This document shows positions 27,414-37,871 of a DNA stretch of 64,000 nucleotides, one piece after another. The notes beneath the pieces were generated by a model, which was not told the DNA's origin, did no database searches, and was given only the letters and a program-made list of their open reading frames with translations. The stretch lies in NCBI GenBank assembly GCA_032358165.1, contig JAALGY010000019.1, positions 1,612,001-1,676,000 of the forward strand. The letters run 5' to 3'. The position numbers and the translations under genes are program-made. Each line of letters starts with the position of its first letter. Positions within the stretch are counted from its first letter, which is position 1. This DNA comes from Diplosphaera chodatii (lineage: Eukaryota; Chlorophyta; Trebouxiophyceae; Prasiolales; Stichococcaceae).

Positions 27414-28293
27414 TGCCGCATGCAACTTTCTGCCAAGGGCTTCTCAAGACCTCAAACAAATTTGACGTATCTCACAGATGTAGGCTGTGTATCGAATGCC
27501 TAGCATCTCACAGAACGTGATATTGTTGGTGCCCAGGGTGGCATTGATTGACCTGGGACGAGTGCAACACATGCACATCAACCTCTCACATGCACATCAA
27601 CCTCTCAGAAACTTCGGTGGCCGAATCTTCACTGGTTTTAGCAGTGCTGTTGTTTGCACTGGAGCCAATCACAGACTGTTGTCATGTGCATTGCAAATGT
27701 GCATCGAGACACATAGAGCACGAACTGTGTCTGACTGCTGCTGACTGTTGTCTGACAAGTGTAAATTTAACAGCTTCGGGGTACTGCATCGCAGCACGGG
27801 TGCAGCACGGCCATTTTGCGCATACCTCTGCGGCGATACATCGGCAACCTGTTTGTGCAGAGACTCGTTTGGTGTCAACGACCTCATGAGACAGTCGGCA
27901 GCAGGCTGATGATGCTCCTGTATTGGTCGCAACGGGTGTGACGCGATACCGCACTTTCGTCGTGGTCAGGCAGAGCTGCCAAGCCTACCTCCACCGTCGT
28001 CAGTGAGAGGTGTCGTAGCTGCTCAGCTACATCAGAAGAACCAGCAGGTGACCTTCACAGGTGCCTGTGTGCGGTGTGTCAACGTGACAGACTGAGCCGA
28101 TGGACCCCAAAATAGATACAAATTGCATTGTCTGGGCCGCTGCATCAACTGCGTGGCTAACATGGCCAGCATGTCCTAAAACTGCAGCGAGGACGCCGCA
28201 TAGCAGCCGCTTCCTGGCTGCAACGTGCACTTATGACTGGAATGTGCGACTGTGCTGCTTGCAGGCTGCTAAACTCCCGCGGCTCTGGATCCC
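27414..28293. promoter_or_regulatory. Divergent intergenic region, sacsin / FHA-RING
   Basis: An 880-bp gap separates the sacsin start (27413, minus) from the FHA-RING start (28294, plus), so it should hold both promoters and 5' UTRs. ORFs here are short and show no family resemblance. It contains one tandem 19-bp duplication (listed separately). I see no TATA box that I would defend. Confidence 0.5.
27569..27606. repeat. Two tandem copies of a 19-bp unit
   Basis: The unit ACATGCACATCAACCTCTC occurs twice head to tail at 27569-27587 and 27588-27606 with no mismatch, in the shared upstream region of the two divergent genes. It may be simple replication slippage; a regulatory role is not shown. 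Confidence 0.85.
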
Positions 28294-31200
28294 ATGGCCG
28301 ATGTGTGCCGCCTGTACACCGTAAAGGCAGACCGGAGTCGTGGCGAGGTGGCTTATGACTTGTCAGCCTTGTTCGCCGATGCAGCGTTGGCAGACGGGCA
28401 GCGCTGCATTGGTATCGGCCGCGCTCAGCCTGTCAGCCCAGCAGAGGGTGTGCCGGTGCAAATCGCGGTCCTCTGCAGCCGCAAGCACGCAGAACTGTCC
28501 CTTAAGAGCCGCATCCTGCTGCTGCGGGATGGAGGTGGTGTAAACGGCACCTACCTCAATGACCAGCGGCTGCAAACTCATGATACAATGCCGCTACGTG
28601 ATGGCGACGTCATTTCCTTCGGCGGCGGGCACGTTCTGCAGCAGATGGTAGGTGGATGCGCTTGGGCATTGGTCCATGCATGCAAATGATGGTGGTCATC
28701 CATGCCTTTCAAGTTGGCTCTGTGCACATGCATCCTGTGCTGACATCAGACCCAGTTCTTGGTGATCGTCCAGTGATGGTTTGCCAGTTTTGATGTTGGT
28801 GCCATGACATCACAGGAAGGACAGCTCAATCCCATGCAGTTCATCGTCAGCAATCCACAGGTGATGCTCGTCATTGACATGCAGAATTCCTTCTGGTAAA
28901 TGCCTGGCTGCACATGAGGCTTCGGTGACACTGTCAGCATAGTGACCCTGCTGACATGTGATCCCCTGCAAGTCATAGGCTTTGCAGAGGCTTGGCGGGC
29001 AGCATGCAGGCCCTGCTGTTGGGCTGGTGTTCCAGTCCGCAGAGGCACCACTTCGCAGCCCCTTGCCGATGTCTGAGCCGATAGGTCAGCTGCCCGCTGT
29101 CACCTCTCTGCCAACAGCATCTGATGCTGCTGCAAACGCTACTGCGGCGCCAGCCAACCAGGCAGTCAACCACGATGGGTCACCACCCTCCGAACCTGCT
29201 GTCGACAGTCCGAGCCGATTGTCAGGCCCCGCACGCAGCAGCATGCATGGCACCCCTTCACGGCATGCAGCCGGACAGCGCCACCTGCCTCGCAGCCTGC
29301 AGGGCAGTGCACAGCAACAGGACGGCAGCCAGCACACAGACCCCGCAGCTGCAGAGCTTGCGTCGGCACAGCACACAGCAGCTGCTGCCTCTGGACAGCC
29401 GACAAACATCTGCGCTGCCGAACAGGCAGACACCAGCACAGCTGACAGTGCCGACCAGCATGCAGCGGTGCAGGAGGCAGTAGGAACGGTAGCGCGACCA
29501 CCAATGCTCAGTGCAGCAGCGCCACCTGCAGCCGCAGCACGTGAGCGCCCGCAGTCAGGTGGTGAATGCTTGCCGCCTGCCCTGTTGGCAGCAGCAGAAG
29601 CGGGCCTGCGGCGTGCAGAGCTTGACGGCGAACGTCGCATGTTGTCGCAGCAAGAGCAACAGCAGCAGCAAGTCCACGACGACCGCCAGGGGACAGCAGC
29701 GCAGCAGCCAAATGTGCAGTCAGAGGCACCGGCGCAGGGCCTCAGGGCCCGTGTGCAGCGCCTGATGTCACAGCAGGAGCACCAGCAGGTGTACCCAGCA
29801 GCTCCTGAGCAGATGTGCCAGACACCCCGTGGCTCTTTTCACGACCCACCGCAAGCAGCAGGAGCTCAGATGGTCACAGTCCCAGCCGCTCCACTTGTTG
29901 TCAGCAGCGATGACGAAACCCCATCTGTGGGTCCGCAGATGAGCTCTGGGCAGGTGAGTGCCCAGACATCTGGCGGGTTTTGCTTCTTGACGGCACAGTG
30001 TGGCCCGTTGGGCCTTGCGTCCTGTTGCATGACATATGCACATCGGCCCATCCTGCACATCAGCCCAGGGTGGGACCCAGCCGTTGCAGATGCTGCTGTG
30101 TGTCGAGTCGAAGGCAATTGTTTAAGTGAGTCTGGTAACATAACAAGCGGTTCCCAGCAACTTGCTGTTTGTTTGCAGCAAGCTGACAGCTTCAGGCGCA
30201 GGCGCCGTGTGGCGCCACACCCATCGCATCTGGCTGCCGAGGTACGAGGAGTATATGCAGCCAGCGGTCGGCAGATGCCACACAGTCTGCAGCGTCACTG
30301 GCCGCATGCCATGGCGCCATCTCGTCCTGACAGCGCAGAAGTCATCAGTCTGCTGGTATAGTCTCTTTCTTGCTGCTGACATGGAACCAGTTTGCACCTC
30401 ATGACCCATCGAGTGCACTTGCCTGCAAGCACTACTGGGCCTGCAGGCCTATCAAGTTTTGCTCACAGAAGCTGGTCACCTGTGCAGCTGTCCAATGGTC
30501 TTGTTGCCATGTGCAGGATTCGGACGAGTCTGATGAAGAGGTTCCGCAGCGTCCTGCGACAACCGGACCGGAGCACCCGCTGCGCCACCGTCTGTCTGCT
30601 CAGGTTAGTTCTTGAGGCGCATCCTGTAACATCGTCAGCTCCATACACAAGCTGTCGCTGGATTCAGATCTGGTCCCCTCGTGAGTGCCTGACGTGTCCA
30701 TTTGTTTCTGTTTGCAGGAGGGGCGCGCCAACAGCAATTTGCCTGCAGCAGTGCAGCGCAGGCGGCAGCAGCGCGATGAGGCGACCTCTGCCGATCCTGA
30801 GATTGTGCGCCCTGCGCAGGCAAGCGGCATCGCTACCTTGGCAGTTTGCCACAACATAATGTACATCCGCCATGATGGGCATGGTTCTCAAAGCATGAGT
30901 TTAAGGTCGATAATCTTCATGCTGCATCTGGTCCATCTGGTTGCGTCCCTTTCCGCTTCACAGGTGGTTAGGACAGCAGGGCAACAGGATGCACCTTCTG
31001 CAGCAGCCGCTGCCGCCTTTGCTGCGGCGCAGCTTGCCTCGCCTGCTGCAGCAGCCCTGGCCAAGATGGACGCACCGAATCCGGGTGCTGCAGGCAGCGC
31101 CTCGGACCCCATGGGAACAGCCTCCGCAGGTGCATTGTGCGCACATGTTGGTTTCTAGACATAGATTTGCACATCCCTCCCATCAGCTCGGTCATAGCTG

Positions 31201-33530
31201 GAGGCAAGTGTGCTGTACAGCCAGGGTGCAAACGTGCTTCACTTCCAAACCAACAGCACCGTTGCGTTCAAGCCCTCATGTTGTTGGAGTGTGGCTCTAC
31301 TACTAGATGTGAAGCAGCACAGTGCACCCTTCGGATGCAGCGGCTGGCGACACGACCAAGGCGCTGGAGGAGCAGTTTGAGTGCACCATCTGCCGCGACT
31401 GGATGGTGGCCACACACTCCATGGTGCCCTGCGGCCACATGTTTTGCGGCTCCTGCCTCGGCGACTGGCTGCCCAAGAAACCTACCTGCCCTACCTGCCG
31501 GTGAGTGTCCTGATCGTATTTCGCCACCGAGAATCTGCTGTGCCTTCGTGGCTGCTGAGTCATGTGCATGGCATACACCCTGGAAAGTAGTGTAGCGCCC
31601 AGGGGTCGATCGGATGCAAGCCGCCGGCGTTGTCATGCGGCGACCGCACAAACACTGTATCGACTGTACTGTAATGCGCACCTGCTACCCGAACATCCGA
31701 AGTGAACAGCTGTGTCGAATGCTGTGCGCGCTGTGGGCAGGATCACGCTGGAGGCGCCGCCGGTGCGCAGCTGGGCGGTGGACGGGCTGCTGGACTCGCT
31801 GGTGGCGCCCACGCTGCCGCCCGGCGACAGGGCGGAGCGCGGCCGCCGCAAGGCCGACTGGGACCGCCAGGCCACCGCCACCACCCAGGTGTGCACCCTG
31901 CGCTCGCGCGGCGTCGTTGTAGTTCGCAGAGTACAAATTGTGTCATCCTCAGACCTGAGGCCGAGAGTTTAAGACGACTGTATATAGGGCCCTCCAGTCC
32001 ATACCATATGCCTCAAAGTTTGCTGCCAGCTCTTTGACTTGAGGTATGCCATTTGCAGAGATGGAAGGGGCTGTTCAACGCTCCGCGGCATGCAGCGGCA
32101 GAGGCCGGCGCCGGCGGCGGTCCATTCATGTACATGCCTGGCCTGCACGCCGGCATGGGCCTCGAGCTGCAGCAGCTACTGGGTGACCTGGTGAGGCCCA
32201 CATCGCTGTCTCACATTGGACATCATGTAGTGGGCCACCACTGCCAGGGTGGTGTTGGCCTGGGGAGTCATTGCAGGCCCCAACCGCCTCATCATCTCTG
32301 TTCACCACGAGTGCATGATGTGGGTACGTCCACCTTGCGCACTGAAGGCGACGCTTGCACGCCAGCAGGACAGAAGCGGCATGCGCCGCCACCAAAATGC
32401 ATCACGAGCCCGGCGCCGAGCCGCACCCCCGCCTCTGCCACTGCCGACACCCACGCTGCATGGTGCGGCCCCGCACACTTGCCATTACAAACAGCTGTTA
32501 CCTTGCCTCAGATGAACCTGGCAGGCATTGAGAGTGGTTCACCTGTGCGCTGGCGCCATGCAGGCGGGGCAGCGGCCCAGCACGGGCAGGCGGCCAGGCG
32601 CACCAGTGGACGCAGGCGGGCGGCAACACCGCTGCCGCCGCCTCCGCAGCCGCCGCCGCCACCGCCGCAGCAGCAGCAGCAGGGGCTCGGGGCGTACATG
32701 CCTGTGCGTGCGCAGCAGCAGGTACCAGTTGCAGGCATAGATGCCGTTTCACAGGGTGAACGATGGCTTTGCTGGGGTATGGCGGCGGTTACCCATGCCC
32801 ACCGCTTCACATTGTCGCTCACATTTTGTTTGATATGTTGGCCAGGACGGCTGGGTCGATCCACAGGCACCACAGCCGCCGCACCAGCACCGGACGCTCA
32901 ATGCAGTGGTGAGTTTAGTGGCTGCCCAGTCTCTGGCACCGTGCCTCGGATTGCAGAGCATCGTCAGCTGAAGCGACAATAGGAGTCCATGGCAGCTTCA
33001 TCTATGGAGTTTTTTGCCTTGCAGGTTGAGTATGCCGGCGTGCAGAATGCAGCAAGCAGGAATCGCATATGTACCCTGTGCAACCGCCGCATCGATACGG
33101 GCGCGTGCCTCATTCGTGACTCGCCTCCACCTTACATGCCACATCAACCAGGTGTGCTGAGTTGGATTCCATTGGTCCATAATTGCAAAGGTGCCATGCA
33201 GGTTGGCATGGCAACTCACTGCTGATGCTTAGTCTGATATCTGCATGGTCTTTGGCAGGCTCTCGTGGCTCGTTTGCGTATCACCTACGCTGCACACCAA
33301 CCAATGTATGGGCACAAATGTCGGGGCCACCGGCTGGCTTTGGCCTGATTGCACCAGATGACCAGGTAGGTTGGACGATGCTTTTGAGGTGACGTATGTC
33401 ACAGGCTGCTATAAAGCTGTAGGGTGCCATGATGCATGCAGCTGGCACAGTATGGCGGTGTGACAACGTGCATTGTGCCCTTGTGCAGGCGTACGTGCAG
33501 CATTGCTATGCTGCATATTATCGTGGGTAG
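28294..33530 (+). CDS. FHA-RING E3 ubiquitin ligase-like protein with C-terminal PARP-type-like zinc finger
   Basis: Exons: 28294-28647, 28816-28860, 28988-29953, 30179-30241, 30517-30603, 30718-30819, 30964-31129, 31341-31500, 31741-31888, 32059-32190, 32512-32721, 32846-32908, 33025-33151, 33259-33365, 33489-33530; all phases agree and give 923 aa. Residues about 35-130 are an FHA phosphothreonine-binding domain (SRKHAEL, GVNGTYLN, LRDGDVISFGG). A long Ala/Gln-rich stretch follows. The RING at 31375-31500 (CTIC, CGHMFCGSC, CPTC) predicts E3 ligase activity. Then a Pro/Gln-rich segment and a CxxC...HxxC finger (CTLC to HLRC) resembling PARP zinc fingers. FHA plus RING recalls CHFR and RNF8, mitotic or DNA-damage ligases; this ordering differs from both, so no symbol is given. 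The exon at 30718-30819 ends in a GC donor; the donor at 32721 is the weakest choice. Confidence 0.88.
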
Positions 33531-33950
33531 CACCTTGTTACCGGGCTCGACTCCACCTTGGGCTGCGCTGCAATGCACATGTCCTGGCCTCGAAACCAGT
33601 GCAGCAGATTGCTGCAGCTATGCGAGCAGCAGATCGGATTGTGTATCTGACAATGGGGTGACATGGGAGCAGAAGCGTCATGTTGTGCTCATCGGCTTAT
33701 GATTGTGTTGGCATGTCTGGACTGCATGTCTGGACTGCCGGAGACAGTTGGATACGGTAGTCCAAGGGTGGTGCCCAGAACTCATGGCATGCTGCACGCT
33801 GGGCGTCATGTACAGTAGATGCTCAGCATTGCAGGTCAGCTAGGCAGCCCAGGTAGTAGGTTTAGGTTTGACTTGTGTGATGCCACCGGCTCTGGCGGAA
33901 AAGAGCATCAAACCCCCGGGTATGTAATCTACCCTACTGTACGCCGGGTG
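33531..33950. other. Convergent 3' region, FHA-RING / SEP15
   Basis: About 420 bp between two stop codons facing each other, presumably both 3' UTRs. A TGTAA motif, the usual green-algal poly(A) signal, lies near 33926 on the plus strand, close to the end of the opposite gene. A 13-bp unit is duplicated in tandem at 33711-33736. No gene is supported. Confidence 0.5.
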
Positions 33951-35082
33951 TCACTCTGCAAACACCTCCCGTTTTCTGCCCGCACGTTGTGTGCTTGCCT
34001 CCGCACCCTTCGGCGCATCCCCTGTTGGCTCTGAGTGCTGCATCTCCCCAGGCTCCAGCGTGTCGTCCAGGTACTCGACCACATGTTCCTGCAGCCATGG
34101 GAATCCCGTCCACGAACATGCACTATCGAAGCTGCTGGGCACGGTTGCAATTGTGTGCGGGGTCTCACAACCAACCCTTCCCATCTCATGAATAGAGCAG
34201 GACGAAGGCACAAGTGCGGGGCACAGAATGCTCACCGTCTTCCAACCGTCTATCAGGACTGACTTTTTGGTGACGCCAGGCGCAGACATCACAAGCCGAG
34301 GCGCGACGCCATACCTGTCTTGGATCTGCATGGCGAGAGAGTGGTATAGGTAGACGCCCGTTGCAATCCTGTGTGTCGCCCACCCTCTTTGTTGCGCAGC
34401 TCAGCACAGACAGTGCGTTGCACTGCAATGCCTCCTGGGAGCAGCTGCACCTCGAGCGCTGGCTCATACTTGTGCGCCTCGTTCTTGACAAAGCCATCAA
34501 TGTGCGGCCAGCCGCTGCATGCAGGACGACCAGACCTCAGCATCGTGTGCTACATCGGTTCCACGCGCAAAGCATGAGAGGAGGACTGCTGTTTTTCTGC
34601 ACCACCCTACAAGCGACCAGGCGCGACATATTTCCAACCACCGCAGTCACGTGCTGCATTGCTGCGCCTCACCTCAGCCTTTCGAGCCACGCATACAGCA
34701 GTGCATGAGTGTACTTCTGCGAGGTGGCCTCCTTGCCTTTGACGCAGCACTGCCGGCACTCGCCCACAAGCTCTGTGTTCATGCACAACGTGGTAGGTAT
34801 TCAACTGATGCAGTTACGGTGTAGATCACACGGTAGGCCTAGGCTCTGAAGCTTGCAGACGAGGACGGCACTGAAGCATCGTGCTGAAGTACCATACGCA
34901 GATACTAAAAGCGCACCCTCGTCCTTCACATAGCTGGCAAGCGTGTCGCAATCGGAGCACACAGGCCCTGTGAAGCCCAACGCTTGGCACTTCTCGCTCT
35001 CCGCTGCTGCGCTGAGCTGGACAGCGGCGAGCAGCGCGGCTACAAACATGCAGCGCCTGCTGACCAGCTGTGTGGAGGACAT
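33951..35082 (-). CDS. SELENOF: SEP15 (selenoprotein F)-family protein without selenocysteine or redox Cys
   Basis: Exons (minus): 35082-34917, 34772-34673, 34514-34451, 34325-34236, 34088-33951; phases agree, 185 aa. SEP15 is an ER thiol-disulfide protein that binds UDP-glucose:glycoprotein glucosyltransferase (UGGT), the folding sensor. A signal peptide (CMFVAALLAAVQLSAAA) is followed by the six-Cys UGGT-binding part (KCQALGF, VCSDCD, ECRQCC). The thioredoxin-like part follows (WPHIDGFV, EIQDRYGVAPRLVM, IDGWKTEHVVEYL). Counting from the shared Tyr to the shared Pro gives the same length as the animal proteins, but the Cys-Gly-Sec site reads Trp-Leu-Glu (34689-34681), with no in-frame TGA. 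The C-terminus has about 28 extra basic residues. The family assignment is secure; enzymatic redox activity is not expected. Confidence 0.9.
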
Positions 35083-35659
35083 GCTCTCAATGTCCTTGCC
35101 TAAGCTCCAACCCCGCGCTGATGCAGCTCCAGTGTGCTCAATTGATGTTCTGCACAGCCTGGTCTGGCTTGTAGAGCTTCAGCTTGTGCGTGTCTGCCGT
35201 GATGGACCTGGAACTGATCTGCAGGGCTCCACGACAATTCGGACTCCTGACGGCACGGTCAGCTCGCTCTTATCAGGTGCGATCGCTAAATGTTCCGCAG
35301 CTGCCAGTTCACGACAGTAGCGTACTGGCTGCTGCAGTCCTGCAGATCCAGCACCAGCGCGAAAGCAGGATGCAGTGCCCCCGCTGGAGCGCAGCAGCTA
35401 TTGAAGCAGCTGATGGAGGGCACGTCCGTGCGGGAGTGTTATAAACATATATGAACAAGATTTACATAAAATCTGATCACAAAGCATATGGTCCTGCGCT
35501 CCAAGCTGATGAAGGGCTGCTGCCGGCCATTGGGCGCCCAGGCCATCTTGCACTGAATACCACTGAACACCACTTCATGTCACCCACCGAATGTGGATGG
35601 AATTTGGCTGCTGTCCCTCCCCGAAGCCAGCCTGACATACCGCCTCTCACTCGATACTG
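35083..35659. other. Intergenic gap between two minus-strand genes
   Basis: 577 bp between the RAMA-CW stop (35660) and the SEP15 start (35082). It must contain the 3' UTR of one gene and the promoter of the other. Short ORFs on both strands (for example plus 35184-35444) have no recognisable family features. Confidence 0.45.
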
Positions 35660-37173
35660 TCAACCCGCACAAGCCGGCGTGTGCGGCGGCATGAGCGTCA
35701 GGTTCCATGTGGCATCTACGCAGGACCAGCTCTCATCGTCCGCTGCCTCCAGCGCAGGCCATGCCGAGTCTGGGACCACGCGCCAGGTATCACACCTGCA
35801 TTGCGACCGGTGCACGTAGGGTGTGACCGTCCGGTTCCAGCTTTCTATCAGATGAGCACACCAGGGTCTGATGCTCGGGGCGGCGGTTGCTATGCCTGCC
35901 AGAACATGCTGACAATGATGACTCTGAAAGCACCGCGCCAGCAACGGACCAGCTTGACCAGTGCTCACCTGTCGCATTGGATCCACTGGTCAGTGCCATG
36001 CGGCGCTGCTGCTGCAGGCACCTGCGCTACGGGCGCTGGCGCAACCTCATCGTCAGCAGGCTGCGGCAGTAGGTCATCCTGTGTATACCAACTCACATCG
36101 TTGGATGTTGACTGCAAGCACTGCCTACAGCTCGCATCACCCCATACTGCGGGACAGCTGGCGGCAATAGGTGCAGCGCCGCCTGGCCATCAACCATAGG
36201 GTCTGCACCTGCTGTACCTCACCTCATCAACATCATCGGCTGCAGGTGCAAACTGTGCAGCGTAGGCCTTGCGCACTCGCTCCAGCGGTCCGCCCTCATA
36301 GAGGACCGAGCGCCAGCCATCATTGCCCTGCCGTCCCGCGGGCGCTGCCTGCCGCTTGACGGCCACTGTGAATGCTGTCGGGCTGGCGTACCGCTTCCCT
36401 GCGTCAGATGATGGCGCACACGATACTGTGTGTCTGCAGATCACTCCTGACGTCACATCCACAGCCATGAGCATTGACCACCACACACGTGTCAGCCAGG
36501 CCAGCTACATGCTGCACCTTGCCAGATGATCATGCCTTCCTTGGTCAGCGTGGCCGTCACGCGCTCCCCCTTGTACGCGACCGCCACCTTGTTGCGTCCA
36601 GGCTTCAGATACCCCGCAGCCACCAAGTCTGCAAGGCCCACACCACCGCCGCTGCCTCCGCCATCTTTCCGCGGACGCTTCGCCTGTACCTGCATCGCCA
36701 TGACGTTGTTGCATGGCAGGGTCGTCAGGGTGGAGTGGCGCACTGGATCGCGTTGCTAAGGTGCGGTGCACAGCCGTTGATCAGCAGCTGTAGTGCCACA
36801 GCCATCAAAGGCACCTCGCCAGGGTGAGAAGCGCCTGGTGTCACCCGCTCGACGGCTGGCTCCGCGTCTGCTTCCCCATCTGACGCCTCGCCTGCAACGG
36901 CGGCAAGGGACCTGACGGCGAGCAGCACGTCCACGCATGCCCCACATCATGGTTACCCTAGCAGTGCTATGATTGCGCAGCTACATTGCTACCTTGCAGC
37001 AAGTCACCGTGAATGTCAAAGTTTTGCGAACGTGCGTGCAGACAGTTCTCACCCACGACGGGACGCTGGCCCAGCTGCAACACTTGGTGGGTTGTGCCGC
37101 TGACGAACGGCCCAGGCCGCACCGCTGAATAAGCTGGCCGCTGGAAAGGCTGAGCTAGGTCCAACGCTGCCAT
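35660..37173 (-). CDS. RAMA domain plus CW-type zinc finger protein (putative chromatin/DNA-modification reader)
   Basis: Exons (minus): 37173-37053, 36891-36845, 36689-36518, 36398-36223, 36078-35969, 35795-35660; every phase agrees, 253 aa. A short basic stretch (VQAKRPRKD) precedes a RAMA domain at about residues 65-145: LVAAGYLKPG, GMIIWQGKRYASPTAFTVAV and GNDGWRSVLYEG match the pattern seen in MPND. RAMA has been proposed to recognise modified DNA such as N6-methyladenine. An acidic/Ala-rich linker leads to a CW finger at the C-terminus: WIQCDRCDTWRVVP, then WSC and PAC, giving all four zinc Cys and both Trp typical of the H3K4-methyl-binding cage. No JAMM/MPN protease domain is present, unlike MPND. 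It shares a 700-bp upstream region with the divergent ZCCHC8-like gene. The reader role is inference from domains. Confidence 0.88.
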
Positions 37174-37871
37174 GCTGCAGGCTCGTTAGTGTCTCACCTG
37201 CATTTTCTGATGCGATCTGCCCATGATGTAGGTCACATGCCTTCCTCTTGCGGTCACCTTGGGTGCACTGCGCTGCAGCCGAGCGCCGTTGAAACGCGTG
37301 ACAACGGCAAGAAACTCGACCAAGCGGTGTGACTACAAGCAAAAGCTCGGCTGCGAGACGGGTTGCAGCGTTCGCAAGCCACCGTTTGTTTCACTGTGGT
37401 CTGCCTGGAATGTCCTGGCCAATGCAGCTGGTGCTTGCGCGTGCCTTTGAACCTACGCGGGCTGCACATGCCTTGGAGGTAAATAGCAGGATCTGCCGGC
37501 AAGCTGACAATGCAAGCTCCGAGATGATGCTACACTCCAAATTGTTCGAATGCACCCTGCCTGCAGGTGCTGGCACGTGCCAGCGCCCAGAGGCGACGTC
37601 TTGCAGAATGTGGTACCACCAGACCATTGTTGCTCTGCAACAGCAGATGCTCAAATGCTGTTGCAGTCCTCGGCATGATCAGCGGCCAGATCACGTTATC
37701 ATGACATGCCTGACAAGCAGGTTGCGCACGGCGCAGCCCGCGCAGATGCTGGATACCGAAGGCAGTAACACAGCACGTCGTGTTGAAGCGGGTTGAGCAT
37801 CTCATATCAGTTGCGTCAGTGAGACTGTTCCAGCTACTTCATATGTGACAGCGCACTGCGCCACGCAAGCC
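37174..37871. promoter_or_regulatory. Divergent intergenic region, RAMA-CW / ZCCHC8-like
   Basis: About 700 bp between two start codons on opposite strands, so probably a bidirectional promoter region. ORFs in it are short, and no specific element is recognised. Confidence 0.45.

Noticed and set aside
29086..29640. 184-codon minus-strand ORF
   Set aside because: It is the mirror of the Ala/Gln-rich FHA-RING exon 28988-29953; composition explains its openness.
35660..37173. MPND orthologue (RAMA plus JAMM protease)
   Set aside because: The RAMA domain is MPND-like, but no JAMM His-x-His motif is found, and the C-terminal exons form a CW finger.
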